Origin: Planctomycetota bacterium
GTDB lineage: Bacteria > Planctomycetota > Planctomycetia > Pirellulales > Pirellulaceae
Assembly (NCBI GenBank): GCA_003671195.1
Contig: QWPJ01000125.1
Location: 1 to 63,292, forward strand
Reading direction: 5' to 3'
Length of the DNA stretch: 63,292 bases
Every line of letters begins with the position of its first letter. Positions within the stretch are counted from its first letter, which is position 1. The notes under the pieces were generated by a model, which made no database searches, was not told the DNA's origin, and saw only the letters and a list, made by a program, of their open reading frames with translations. A program made the position numbers and the translations under genes. Below are positions 38,753-48,365 of this stretch, piece after piece.

Positions 38753-40564
38753 CTAGGAGGTTTTCGGACGAAGCATCGTGCTATGCACCAATGCACCGAT
38801 CGAATAGCCTGCTTCGAGCCCTTCGGTTCCATCGAAAAGAAAGTGAATGCCACCGTAGACTCGACTCCATGATGCCTCCTCTGCAGCTTGGTAGAAACCA
38901 CCGAAACTTCTGAGGATCCTCTTGGACGGATCGTAGGGCAATTGAGCCGTATTGGTAGGAACATCCTTTTGAGATGTAAAAGAGTAGCTTGCTCCAAAGA
39001 TCGCCGTAAGGATCTCTGCAGATGCACCACTAAAAGTACTGTGACCAGATGTATAGGCCGGGAATGGAGGGGTAACTAGCAGTGGCAACCAGCTTGCATC
39101 CTGAAGAGTCATCGCGTTTCCGTCGGTGTCCGCCTTGCGAATCGCATCGATCGGCCTCCATAAACCATACGCGTACTTCGTATCCCAGCAACTGATTCCC
39201 GCATCTGCCAAAGCAATATTCAGCAGCGCTAAGGTTCTGGCCGACTCGATCAAATTCTGATTGCTAGCCAAAGAGGTATCTGCTCCGATTCGGTTCCAAT
39301 GTCCAGGGGGCGTGAAGGTTCCACCACCATCTGCCCAGAAATTCGCAATATCGGTCTGGTCCGCAGTCCGGGTCGAGTTGCTCCTGCTTCCTAATTTCAT
39401 CACCTGATCGACCGCAATTGCGTAAGCCTCAGTGTCCAAGGCCGGCGGAGGGGGTGAAAGGAACTGGTTCGGCGAGCTCATCGCAAAAGGAATGACCTGT
39501 GGCCATTGCGGCAAAAGCGGTGCCAGAAAAGCAGGAAGGGTTCGGTTCCAATCGCCCGGCTGGTCGCCTGGCACATAGTCTACCTTCGCATCCGAACCGT
39601 CGTTGGCCCTAGCTGCAATCACTGCCATCGCAACCTCCTGACCGAATTCCATGCTCGAGTGCAATTGCCCAGCATCGGGCACAGAGGCTAAGCATTCGGC
39701 CAAGGTGGAATCCCAAACGCTTGAAAAAGAAGGGTACAGGTGGGTTGCAACATCATAGGCCGCAGAAGAAGCCGCGATTCGAGGATCGATGCCCACTCGA
39801 TTCGCTGTCCCTTGATACAAAAAGGATTCGTAGGTTCGGTCGATGGCATTGATCGCATCGAACATCGCTCCTTGGATCATCGCGATATTTCGACCCACCC
39901 TGGGAGGTTCCGACGTAAATCGCGTGCCTGGAACGGGATCATCGGTCACACCCCGCCAGTCCCGTATTACATTCAAAACAGCCGCGTTCCACTCATGGAC
40001 GACGTTTCCTACCCGAACGGGTGAAACCATCGGTAGCTTTCGACCCAGATCATCCATAACCGTTATCTGCAAATCGTAAACGCCTTGGACCAAATCCAGC
40101 GATATTCCGAAATCCCCAGAATCATTTGCCTGAGTTCGCATCTTGGCGAGCGATAGCGGGTCGACATAGTCCACAAACGCCCAGGGAACCGTCTTGCCAG
40201 CAAGCCTGACGCTCTGGCTAAGAACCGTTCCGTTACGATTCAGATCCCGAGCCGAATCAAGGGCCGCTTGCCCAAACATCCCAACCCGAGTGCGATTGAT
40301 CGAATCAACGACGGCCAAAACGTCGGTCGGATCCAATCGCAGATCTCCGTTGACATCGCAATAGGGCTCGTCTGGGGGTCTAGGACCCGAAAGATCTCTT
40401 GGGCCAGCGATATTGAGTTCATTGATGATCTGAAGCACATCCAAAGGGGAGACTTCCTGCGAGCCATCGACATCGTTGGGCAGGAAAACATTTTGCCATG
40501 ATCCATCAAAAGCCAAACGGCTTTCCAGGGATTCGATGCTGATTTTTCGATTCATCGTTTTCAT
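38753..40564 (-). CDS. Exported dockerin-tagged vanadium haloperoxidase-like protein
   Basis: This 603-residue protein starts at ATG 40564 (AGGA eight bases upstream). The N-terminus carries ISIESLESRLAFDG, an LExR-type export motif. Two dockerin type I calcium-binding repeats follow (NDVDGSQEVSPLDVLQIINELN-like and CDVNGDLRLDPTDVL) at about residues 25-90. The C-terminal half has the vanadium haloperoxidase/PAP2 pattern: GLWRPIDAIR, PAYTSGHSTFSGA and SRVYGGIHFLFDG with the axial His. It could oxidise halides with hydrogen peroxide outside the cytoplasm, or act as a phosphatase. The dockerin lies at the N-terminus, opposite to its place in cellulosomal enzymes. It is probably monocistronic. 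Confidence 0.88.
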   Translation of the reverse strand: MKTMNRKISIESLESRLAFDGSWQNVFLPNDVDGSQEVSPLDVLQIINELNIAGPRDLSGPRPPDEPYCDVNGDLRLDPTDVLAVVDSINRTRVGMFGQAALDSARDLNRNGTVLSQSVRLAGKTVPWAFVDYVDPLSLAKMRTQANDSGDFGISLDLVQGVYDLQITVMDDLGRKLPMVSPVRVGNVVHEWNAAVLNVIRDWRGVTDDPVPGTRFTSEPPRVGRNIAMIQGAMFDAINAIDRTYESFLYQGTANRVGIDPRIAASSAAYDVATHLYPSFSSVWDSTLAECLASVPDAGQLHSSMEFGQEVAMAVIAARANDGSDAKVDYVPGDQPGDWNRTLPAFLAPLLPQWPQVIPFAMSSPNQFLSPPPPALDTEAYAIAVDQVMKLGSRSNSTRTADQTDIANFWADGGGTFTPPGHWNRIGADTSLASNQNLIESARTLALLNIALADAGISCWDTKYAYGLWRPIDAIRKADTDGNAMTLQDASWLPLLVTPPFPAYTSGHSTFSGASAEILTAIFGASYSFTSQKDVPTNTAQLPYDPSKRILRSFGGFYQAAEEASWSRVYGGIHFLFDGTEGLEAGYSIGALVHSTMLRPKTS

Positions 40565-40636
40565 ATTTTGAATCCTACGGTACATAATTTGCGGTGTCGG
40601 CTTGGCCAACTCGACAGTAAATCGGGGTATTCAAAA

Positions 40637-41854
40637 CTAACGAGCGTTCAAAGAAACCAAGGAGCGAATCGACTCGATAGCAAAATCGATATCGGAAACT
40701 TGATTGTAGACAAAAAACGACAGCCTAAGGGTCGGGCCAATCCCCAAAAACTGATGCAATGGCTCTGCACATTGAAAGCCCGAGCGGATACAAACCCCAT
40801 AGGAGTCACTCAGCCCACGTGCAATGACGTGCGATGGCAGACCGTCAAAGTAAAACGATACAGGCCCCATCGAATCCTGAGCGTCAGGTGACAGAATGCG
40901 AATTTTCGGTAGTGACGAAAGCTTTTCAATTGCGTACGACCGGAGGAATTTCAAATGCTCGGCGAGCCTTTCGAAGTCCAACTCTTGCAAATAATCTACT
41001 GCTGCAGCCAATCCTATGACGGATTCAATCGCAGGGGTTCCAGGCTCCAACCGCCATGGGTCGTCCTTGTATTTGATCTCCCCTCCACGGAGACTCTGGA
41101 TGATTCCCCCACCTTTCGAGACGACCTCGAGTCGCGTTAAACACTCCGACTTTCCCCACAACACGCCAATTCCCGCCGGAGATCCGAGTTTATGGCCGCT
41201 GAAAGCAAGGAAATCACACCCAAGGGCTTGTGTATCGAGCGGGCCATGCGGAGCTGATTGGGCCGCATCAAGAACCAAAATGGCTCCGTGACGGTGCGCT
41301 TGCTCGACGATCGCACCGATGTTCGGCATATGACCGGTGACATTCGATACATGACTCAGACACACGATCGCCACATCGCCCTGGGCCAATTCGTTGAGAA
41401 TCGTCAACTCATCGACACTACCATCGATTCTAGGTGGAATCGATGTGGTCCTCGATGCCCCCCAAGATAGCAACGACGAATGGTGATCTGTTGCGGATGT
41501 CAAAACCCTCCGGCGATCCGGCCATCCCTGAGCGATCAGGTTCAAGGAATCTGTCGTGTTCCGTGTAAATACCACCTCGTTTTCAAGCCCTCCGATCCAG
41601 CGCGCTACGATCAAGCGCGACTCTTCATAGGCCTGGGTTGCTCGGTCCCCGAGAAAGTTGACCGATCGGTGCACTCCCCCTGTCCTTGTAACCATCGCGT
41701 CAACAACCGCATCAATCACCGATCGGGGGCGAAGCGCCGTCGCGGCACTGTCAAGATAAACCAGTGGTTTTCCCGAAGGCGTCGGCTGAGCTAAGGCTGG
41801 AAAGTCGCCCGCTAAGCTCGCAGGTAGCAAACGCGAAACATTCGAAGTATTCAT
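40637..41854 (-). CDS. SufS-like cysteine desulfurase / class V aminotransferase
   Basis: This 405-residue PLP enzyme has SATDHHSSLLSW (H124), LVLDAAQS (D196), FSGHKLGSPAGIG with Schiff-base K222, and RSGFQCAEPLH with C362 in the position of the SufS active-site cysteine. Canonical SufS reads RxGHHCAxP; here both His residues are replaced (FQ). It starts three bases after the stop of the adenylate-forming enzyme gene, so the two are almost surely co-translated. No sufB, sufC, sufD or sufU lies nearby. It may deliver sulfur to a product activated by its partner rather than serve Fe-S assembly; this is inference. Confidence 0.88.
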   Translation of the reverse strand: MNTSNVSRLLPASLAGDFPALAQPTPSGKPLVYLDSAATALRPRSVIDAVVDAMVTRTGGVHRSVNFLGDRATQAYEESRLIVARWIGGLENEVVFTRNTTDSLNLIAQGWPDRRRVLTSATDHHSSLLSWGASRTTSIPPRIDGSVDELTILNELAQGDVAIVCLSHVSNVTGHMPNIGAIVEQAHRHGAILVLDAAQSAPHGPLDTQALGCDFLAFSGHKLGSPAGIGVLWGKSECLTRLEVVSKGGGIIQSLRGGEIKYKDDPWRLEPGTPAIESVIGLAAAVDYLQELDFERLAEHLKFLRSYAIEKLSSLPKIRILSPDAQDSMGPVSFYFDGLPSHVIARGLSDSYGVCIRSGFQCAEPLHQFLGIGPTLRLSFFVYNQVSDIDFAIESIRSLVSLNAR

Positions 41855-41857
41855 TCT

Positions 41858-43348
41858 CTATTGTACCCAAGCAGAAGGTCGTAATCGACAAGTTAAGTAC
41901 TTGCCATTGGGCTCGGGCTGAACGAACGGCAAAATGCGGGGGGTTATCTTCGTTGGCTCGGTGCCGCCGACGGATAACAAATCCTCCATTCGAGATCGAA
42001 TCGAGTCGACATCAGGCGATACACCGAAAAAGGAAGGTACGATCTGCAACTCGAAATGATTGGTACTGATCTGATCGAGCCGGAAATTGCTTACGCCCCG
42101 ATCCGAGTAAGCGATGTTGCCAATCTCAGAGGCCGTTACCCAATGGCCACTGCGAACCAATGTCTCCTGCACCCTGCCTAGAATCTCAAGCCGTTTCGTG
42201 TTCCGACCACATGCACATGCATCTTGTAAAATCCTGCCGATGTCGCCGACTTTATAGCGGATCAGAGGCATCGCCGTATTGGTCAGATCCGTGATGACCA
42301 CTTCGCCAATTTGACCGTCCTGGACCACCTTGCCATCTCGGAAAATCTCAACTTCAAAAAAGGATTCGATGATATGCATGGCCCGGTGATTGTCGCAGGA
42401 AACGGCAACTGAACCTAACTCGCTGGTCCCATACATGTTTCTTGTTTCAACTCCCAACGCACTCCTGACACGCGAGAGAAGCGAGTCGCATGCCAAGCCA
42501 CCGTAGGGCATGACGTACTTGAGGTAATGGCTCCCGACAGATCGCTGGGTCTTGTACTCAGATAACCACAGAAGATACTGCGGGAAAGCACGGAGCAGAT
42601 AAGGACGACCCGCCTCCAGGAGCCCCCAGGTTTCCTCCATCTGCTTTGATAGATCAGAAGCCGATCTGGCATCAAGCGGCGGGAGGATGTCTTGCTTGAA
42701 CATCAACCGCCGTTCAAATAGACCATTTAAGTCAGATCGAAACATTTCCGATCTCCAACTGCCATTTCTCAAGCCCCTTCTGATATGCCTTAGTACAGAT
42801 GTCTCAGGAGGACCATCCAATCCGCATACCGAATTGCACACGTTAGGCGGAATGTCCGTAATGGATGCCCCTAAGGATCGTCTAGTGGCGACCTCCAAAA
42901 CATGCAAAGCACTCGCTCTGCCTGCTTCCCTTCTTGAAAAATTAGTCACCACCGTCAATCGCTCACCGGAAGTCCCCGAGGTAGATCGGTAAGTGCGACC
43001 GTCTTGGGTGTCTTTCGTTAAAACGCCCTCAGGAAATCTAGATCGAATCTCCTGCTTACCAATCGGAGTTAGCTTCGAGAAAAACTCCAACGCTTGGTCT
43101 TCTCCAGTCGCCTCGCCCCGAGCACTCGTTCCAAACGCGACTCCTGCTTGTTCCAAACGATGCCTAAAAAAGACCGTTTCCATCGCTCGGTTTAGCAACG
43201 CCGACAGACGCTTACCTCGCTGAAGTCGCCTCGCACTTGCACCCTTGGAATTGCTTTCCCTACGCAGCGATTTTGCTTGATCCAAGAACGACGTTTTACC
43301 CAGGGCCTGCAATGCTCGAATGCAAAATAAACCTGACCATTTTCTCAT
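41858..43348 (-). CDS. PaaK/CapK-like adenylate-forming enzyme
   Basis: This protein of about 496 residues resembles phenylacetate-CoA ligases. Motifs are YRSTSGTSGERLTV (ATP-binding loop), NMYGTSELGS, MPLIRYKVGDIGRI and LGRVQETLVRSG in the hinge region. A Cys cluster (ACACGR) near the C-terminal lobe fits the family's structural zinc site. I use ATG 43348 (MRKWSGLFC); GTG 43366 would add six residues and has an AGGA upstream. The acid it activates is unknown. It precedes the SufS-like gene with a three-base gap. Together they suggest activation of a carboxylate followed by sulfur or amine transfer. Confidence 0.88.
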   Translation of the reverse strand: MRKWSGLFCIRALQALGKTSFLDQAKSLRRESNSKGASARRLQRGKRLSALLNRAMETVFFRHRLEQAGVAFGTSARGEATGEDQALEFFSKLTPIGKQEIRSRFPEGVLTKDTQDGRTYRSTSGTSGERLTVVTNFSRREAGRASALHVLEVATRRSLGASITDIPPNVCNSVCGLDGPPETSVLRHIRRGLRNGSWRSEMFRSDLNGLFERRLMFKQDILPPLDARSASDLSKQMEETWGLLEAGRPYLLRAFPQYLLWLSEYKTQRSVGSHYLKYVMPYGGLACDSLLSRVRSALGVETRNMYGTSELGSVAVSCDNHRAMHIIESFFEVEIFRDGKVVQDGQIGEVVITDLTNTAMPLIRYKVGDIGRILQDACACGRNTKRLEILGRVQETLVRSGHWVTASEIGNIAYSDRGVSNFRLDQISTNHFELQIVPSFFGVSPDVDSIRSRMEDLLSVGGTEPTKITPRILPFVQPEPNGKYLTCRLRPSAWVQ

Positions 43349-43366
43349 GAAAAAAAAGACACTCAC

Positions 43367-43942
43367 GAGAAATTTCTGTCCTTTTGTCTACAAATAGGCG
43401 AACGGAAAAGATGCATCCAATCCCGCCTCCCTGCTAGATTGAGTCCCAAGCAGTAAGACTAACCCCAAGGCTCTATGCGGGTAGCCGGTCACCGCCCAGT
43501 GGTCAGGGTAATCGCACGTCGGACTGGATGATCCAATTGTCGGGCAAGGGCGTGACGAAACAACCCCCGTGTGGAGCATAGCGGAGTTACAAGACTTCTT
43601 CGCGATACAGTTCGACCATGGAAATTTCAATCATTTGTATACACTTAGCTCAATTTAAAGTCGTTGCCGTTCCGCGATAGAATGGCGGAAAGAACCACCC
43701 CTGATCGCAATGACCTCTCCGATCCAAATTCAGACAGAAGGCAAACAGCGAGAATGTACCCAATCCCGTCCCCCCTAAAAGATCGGCGTAGCAATCAAGA
43801 AAGCAAGAGAAATCCAAACGCTCACTTTGAACTTCGGATCTGCGAGTCAACACGATAGGGTGATTGCACCAAAAAACAGGCTCTCTTGCGAATCAGGAAA
43901 CACTGAGAGCATCAAGTCTCCCACGGTCGCCCAAAAGCACCA
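43367..43942. other. Intergenic region, no supported gene
   Basis: This gap separates the adenylate-forming enzyme gene from the large von Willebrand A gene, both on the minus strand. An 80-codon minus frame (43388-43630) with four Cys has no ribosome-binding site or recognisable features. A 15-codon frame at 43634-43587 (minus, MIEISMVELYREEVL) ends in TAA; its ELYRE stretch is reminiscent of real N-termini but too short to call. I see nothing else. Confidence 0.35.
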
Positions 43943-43973
43943 ATGGCTCGGATCAATTGCTGATCCAAGCCAT
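43943..43973 (-). terminator. Hairpin downstream of the von Willebrand A gene
   Basis: ATGGCT-C-GGATCA (43943-43955) pairs with TGATCC-A-AGCCAT (43961-43973) around the loop ATTGC, with one mismatch in a 13-bp stem. It lies 31 bases past the stop codon of the minus-strand gene. On that strand the following bases are T/G-rich but contain no clean T-run, so termination is probable rather than certain. Confidence 0.55.
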
Positions 43974-44003
43974 CGAGAGTACTTTTAGTGCCGAGGGGTG
44001 TGG

Positions 44004-47000
44004 CTAAAAAGCGCCACCACCGCCGAATCCACCACCGCCACCACCCAAGCCGCCGCCACCGCCCAAACCGCCACCGCCGCCACCACCGACACCTCCACCA
44101 CCGATTCCGGTACCAAACGATGGAATCGAACTGTCGACACCCATGAACATCGGCGTACTGAAAACCCGAACGTAGCGACGGTCTCCCGAGATCACAGCGT
44201 TGGCCATCATCATCGTTCCCGAAGGAATCGCCTGAACGATCGGCATGTAACCGACCCCGCCACCCCGCGCAAATCCGGGGATCCTACCATTGATCCCACC
44301 CGAACCGTTATTGCCAAAACCACCAGGACCAAATCCACCCAACCCATCTCCTGAACTTCCTCGACCCGCAGCGAATCGCTGAAGCATGGCCATGTAAGCC
44401 CAGTTCTGATCGATGTCGTTATTCCCGTTCGCGTTCTGTGCGTCCTGTGCCGCCGGCGCAACCTGCGCCAAGACCGCTTGGCCCGCAAAGGCCTTCTCGG
44501 CCTGAACCTTGGCCAACTGCACAGCCGCAATCGGCTCGGCACGATGCCCTGTCTTGACCTCCGCAGTGTAGACCGACTCCTGGTCCAAAGCGATCTGCTG
44601 GCTGACGACCTTCTGGTTGGGCGTTCCATAATCGGTGACCAAATTCACCGTCACCTTGCCTCCGGCAACCTCGCCCCAGACCTTACGCACTGAAACCTTA
44701 TACTGCCCAGCATAACCCTGAGCACAAGCATAAGTCTCCGAGAATCCATCCTTACTAGGTTTATCCAGCGAGGAACCGTCGGCAAGAAGCACTCCGCCAG
44801 CAATCGTGCGAGGATTGCTCGAACTGCAAACCGTACCGGCTGGCTCCTCGACCACCAAATCGATGTCGGCATTGCCAGTCCAAGTGACTCGAACGACGAT
44901 GTCCCTGGTCTGCGACTTCTTCATCGCTTGCTCAAGCGCATAAGCTTCCATCTTGCGCCCCTCATTGTTGAGCCTCAGATAAGCCGCCTTGGCAGCCATC
45001 AAGGCTTTTTCAATCAAGGGTAGATGCTCGTCGGACCACGACTGACTCAATACTCCTGTCGATGCCCACACGACCGCATCACGGTCTTCCAACTCCAGGC
45101 TCAATCGCAACCCAGCATCCAAAGGAAGCCGCTCACCGGGAGCAACCCGATGCACATCGCGATAAATGCTCAACGCTTCCTTCTTCATCCCTTGGCTTTC
45201 GAGATACTGTGCGATCTTCATCGCAGACGTAACGTCTGCTCCAAAATCCACACTCGAGAGCAAGACTCGACGGATTTCCTTGCTTGTATGTCCGCTGCCT
45301 TGCATCGCAATGCTCAACGCCTCGTACATCCAAGGTGCTGGTAGAGTCTCGCGAAAGACCTCATTCAACTGCTCGACGACTTCACCAAAAGCGACTTTGG
45401 CCACCGCATCGTCCTTGGCCACCGCTGCCTTCGAGGCGACATTCATCTTTTCCTTGACCCACGAAGCAAACTGAGCTTCCGCATCGGCTCGCTCATCTCC
45501 CTCGGTCTCAATCATCTTTCGTACGCAAGCAGCAACATCGAGCACCTGCTCGGCAGGCTGGACCTTGGCCGTCGACTTGGTCGGCTCGTCGGTGACATCC
45601 ATCATGCCCCCCATTCCGCCGCCCATTCCACCCATGCCACCGCCCATGCCACCCATACCGCCGCCCATGCCACCCATGCCGCCGCCCATACCACCCATGC
45701 CGCCGCCCATGCCGCCGCCCATGCCGCCGCCCATGCCACCCATGCCGCCACCCATCATGCCGCTCATGACCGGTACGACCAAGTCGCCGACTGGATAAAC
45801 CCGAACCACGTTGGCCGAATTCTTCTTGTTGGTGATCTTCATGACTTCGTCTTGGATGACATACGTCAGATTCAGCGGCTCGAGAATCAACTTCAAAGCC
45901 GAACGCAACGAAATTTCAGGAACATTCAGCGATACGGGATCTTCAGGAGTAACAGTCTCGTCTTCGAGACCCTTCTGATCGATCACAATCGGAATCCCGT
46001 ATTGATCGGAGAAAGTCTGCATCACCGTACTCAACGGCGTGTTGTTGAAGGTCGCCTCGCCTCGCTCACGCAACGCTCGGAAAATCTTTCGCTCGGTCTC
46101 GTTTCCGCCCGACAAATCGATCGTTCCGTAACGCTCGATCCGCCTTGCACTAAGCGCCTGCCATACATCGGCCGGTGGATAGCGAACCGGTGGCTCGTCA
46201 ACGAACGGGATCAACGCTTGCTCGGATAGGTACAACGCATCGACAAATGCCCGGTTCCTCTGATTGATCACGTCCATGATCAAACGATAATTCGCTAGCG
46301 AACTCGATTCGTAGTTGACCACCTTGTCAATCACCGAGTTGTGCGCCAACTCATGGATCTGAGGAGCGATCTCATTGTTGGCAGCCGAATACAACTGCTG
46401 TTGAATCAAAGAGTCAAATCGCTGTACAAGCTGTTGAATGGTCGCCTCGCGTCGATCCCGATCGGCCAACAAACGACGCGATGCTGAAGCCGCCGATTGA
46501 ACCGCCTCGGACCTCGCAATCCGCTCTCGAAGATCCGCCTCAGACCTTGCCGTCGCTTGAATTCCAGCTCCAAGCCTCGACTCAAGCTGAACACGACTGG
46601 CTGGATCCAAATCCGGCGATCGACGAATCTGATCCAAAAGCAACTTCAAATCACCCTTGGCCCCCGAAGGATTGTCCGATGTCCGCGCTCGACTCAGCTC
46701 CGACATCACCTGACGCTCTAGAGCCTGAGCCGCCACCCGACGCATCTCTGTGTCTTGGTTGAGCAAGTCCCCAGCATTCGATAGCTCCCCATAAGGATCC
46801 GATCCAACCGGTGCATTGAGCCCATCACTAGGTGCCATCAACGGATCAGAACCAAAATCCCTTCCAGGAGCATTGCCCAAACCCGGATTCCCATTCAACG
46901 GTTCAACTCCCGCCGCAGGAGCACCGGCCGGTTCAGCAGGCGTATCCCCAAACGGATCCTGACCCGCCGGCGCAGAACCCGCCGGTGCCGGATCCCCAAA

Positions 47001-48365
47001 CGGATCGTCCGAAGGTGGCTGAACCCGAGCCGCCACGAATTTGACAATCTTCGATCCCGTTACCTTGCGCGGGGACTCACCCCCACCCTTGGCCTCATCA
47101 CTCGGTGAAACCAACGCTGGCTTGAGCCCGCCGACCTGGGCAGCTTCCAAAAGCGTCTTGGCCTCAAGATTCGACGGCGAACGGTCCAACGCCTCTTTGG
47201 CTATCACCCGCGCCGCGGCGACATCACCGACATGCAATGCAAATTTCGCGTCCTTGACCAACGTGTCCGACGAACTGCTCAGGAAATCTCCTACCTCCCG
47301 CAACGCATCGGATCCAGCCGTCGGCAACAACACTCCACCATTGCTGCTGGACTTGCTGACCAACGCTCCCAAAAAACCTAAATCAGGATTCGATGCCTCT
47401 GAGACCAAATCCCATTGAAGAGACTTCGACTGGCCCAATACCTCTCCATCTATACGCAACGTCCCAGTAAGACTCTTCGAGGACATGACGCCAATCAAAA
47501 TCGAATCTCGGTCGCTGCGGATCGGCGGGATACGCTCTGGATACCGAGCCGCAATCCCCACAGGCCAATTCGCCTCCTTGGGCCAAAATACCGGTGCACA
47601 AGCGACCTTCGAAAGCTCACCTGCGACTTGCTGCAAGGTAACCCCCTGAATATTGCTCCGAACCAATACACGCCCTCCGGTGTGATTGGCAAGCGTCGCT
47701 AAAAACTCACAATCGGTCTTCGGACCAATCGCCAACGAACTTACCGAACATCGCGAGGCGACCAACTCACCGACCAACGAATCGAACTCCGTCGTGTTGA
47801 GCAAACGATTCAAATGGAGCCCGTCTCCGATGTATACCACACTCTTTTGCCCATGATCACCAAGCGACTCCGATGCGGCTCGCAATGCGCTGGCAATGTC
47901 CGATGTCCCCAACGGCACGCGACGCTCTAATCGCTCAAAACCCGATGCGATGTCGCCCGAATCAGACTTCGCCCCCCCCGCATACAACTCAGGCTCCACG
48001 TCGCAGGACAATAGCGATACGATCGAACCCTCGGGCAATGACTCAATGATCGACTTGGCTACCTCCATCGACTCGCGACGGTACACGCCATTCTGCGATG
48101 CCGACGTGTCGACAATCACCGCGACCCTCGAAACGACAGACGCCTCGGTTACCGTCCCAGAAACCAAACTCAAGGCAAAGTAGGTCTTCCCATCCTGCTG
48201 GCAAGTCGCCATTCGACTCGCCTTGGTCAACCTCGGCGATACTGCCTCGGAATCCAAGGCATATAAGACGTTCGAAGCCATCGGCAGCCCAAACGCCAAA
48301 GCAAAACCGACTGCCATCTCCGGCAGTCTTGCCCTATTACTCAAAGTAAGACGTTGCATCCGCAT
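44004..48365 (-). CDS. Large exported von Willebrand A protein with STN-like and glycine-rich segments
   Basis: This 1453-residue protein has a signal peptide (MAVGFALAFGLPMASNVLYA). A von Willebrand A domain follows at about 70-250, starting VAVIVDTSASQ, a MIDAS DxSxS motif. Residues 430-520 are Pro/Ala/Gly-rich low complexity (PAPAGSAPAGQDPFG). Residues 764-835 resemble the secretin/TonB short N-terminal domain (FNNTPLSTVMQTFSDQYGI, then ALKLILEPLNLTY). A (GMGG)n tract occupies about 866-922. A domain at about 1145-1240 carries VRVTWTGNADIDLVVEEPAG. The C-terminus is almost pure glycine. A periplasmic or envelope scaffold with protein-protein interaction roles seems likely. It is divergent from the DUF11 protein gene. 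Confidence 0.85.
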   Translation of the reverse strand: MRMQRLTLSNRARLPEMAVGFALAFGLPMASNVLYALDSEAVSPRLTKASRMATCQQDGKTYFALSLVSGTVTEASVVSRVAVIVDTSASQNGVYRRESMEVAKSIIESLPEGSIVSLLSCDVEPELYAGGAKSDSGDIASGFERLERRVPLGTSDIASALRAASESLGDHGQKSVVYIGDGLHLNRLLNTTEFDSLVGELVASRCSVSSLAIGPKTDCEFLATLANHTGGRVLVRSNIQGVTLQQVAGELSKVACAPVFWPKEANWPVGIAARYPERIPPIRSDRDSILIGVMSSKSLTGTLRIDGEVLGQSKSLQWDLVSEASNPDLGFLGALVSKSSSNGGVLLPTAGSDALREVGDFLSSSSDTLVKDAKFALHVGDVAAARVIAKEALDRSPSNLEAKTLLEAAQVGGLKPALVSPSDEAKGGGESPRKVTGSKIVKFVAARVQPPSDDPFGDPAPAGSAPAGQDPFGDTPAEPAGAPAAGVEPLNGNPGLGNAPGRDFGSDPLMAPSDGLNAPVGSDPYGELSNAGDLLNQDTEMRRVAAQALERQVMSELSRARTSDNPSGAKGDLKLLLDQIRRSPDLDPASRVQLESRLGAGIQATARSEADLRERIARSEAVQSAASASRRLLADRDRREATIQQLVQRFDSLIQQQLYSAANNEIAPQIHELAHNSVIDKVVNYESSSLANYRLIMDVINQRNRAFVDALYLSEQALIPFVDEPPVRYPPADVWQALSARRIERYGTIDLSGGNETERKIFRALRERGEATFNNTPLSTVMQTFSDQYGIPIVIDQKGLEDETVTPEDPVSLNVPEISLRSALKLILEPLNLTYVIQDEVMKITNKKNSANVVRVYPVGDLVVPVMSGMMGGGMGGMGGGMGGGMGGGMGGMGGGMGGMGGGMGGMGGGMGGMGGGMGGMMDVTDEPTKSTAKVQPAEQVLDVAACVRKMIETEGDERADAEAQFASWVKEKMNVASKAAVAKDDAVAKVAFGEVVEQLNEVFRETLPAPWMYEALSIAMQGSGHTSKEIRRVLLSSVDFGADVTSAMKIAQYLESQGMKKEALSIYRDVHRVAPGERLPLDAGLRLSLELEDRDAVVWASTGVLSQSWSDEHLPLIEKALMAAKAAYLRLNNEGRKMEAYALEQAMKKSQTRDIVVRVTWTGNADIDLVVEEPAGTVCSSSNPRTIAGGVLLADGSSLDKPSKDGFSETYACAQGYAGQYKVSVRKVWGEVAGGKVTVNLVTDYGTPNQKVVSQQIALDQESVYTAEVKTGHRAEPIAAVQLAKVQAEKAFAGQAVLAQVAPAAQDAQNANGNNDIDQNWAYMAMLQRFAAGRGSSGDGLGGFGPGGFGNNGSGGINGRIPGFARGGGVGYMPIVQAIPSGTMMMANAVISGDRRYVRVFSTPMFMGVDSSIPSFGTGIGGGGVGGGGGGGLGGGGGLGGGGGGFGGGGAF
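45600..45770. repeat. In-frame GMGG-coding tandem repeat
   Basis: About 170 bases of imperfect 9- and 12-bp repeats (GCCGCCCATGCCACCC-like on the plus strand) encode a Gly-Met-Gly-Gly tract within the von Willebrand A protein. Strong purine/pyrimidine strand asymmetry and near-identical units make it prone to slippage, so unit number may vary between strains. Confidence 0.9.

Noticed and set aside
43388..43630. 80-codon Cys-containing minus frame as a peptide precursor for the adenylation/SufS pair
   Set aside because: It has no ribosome-binding site, leader/core structure or repeated core motif.
43587..43634. 15-codon frame MIEISMVELYREEVL as a leader peptide or a sufU remnant
   Set aside because: ELYRE recalls SufU N-termini, and a SufS-like gene is nearby, but nothing homologous follows the stop in any frame.
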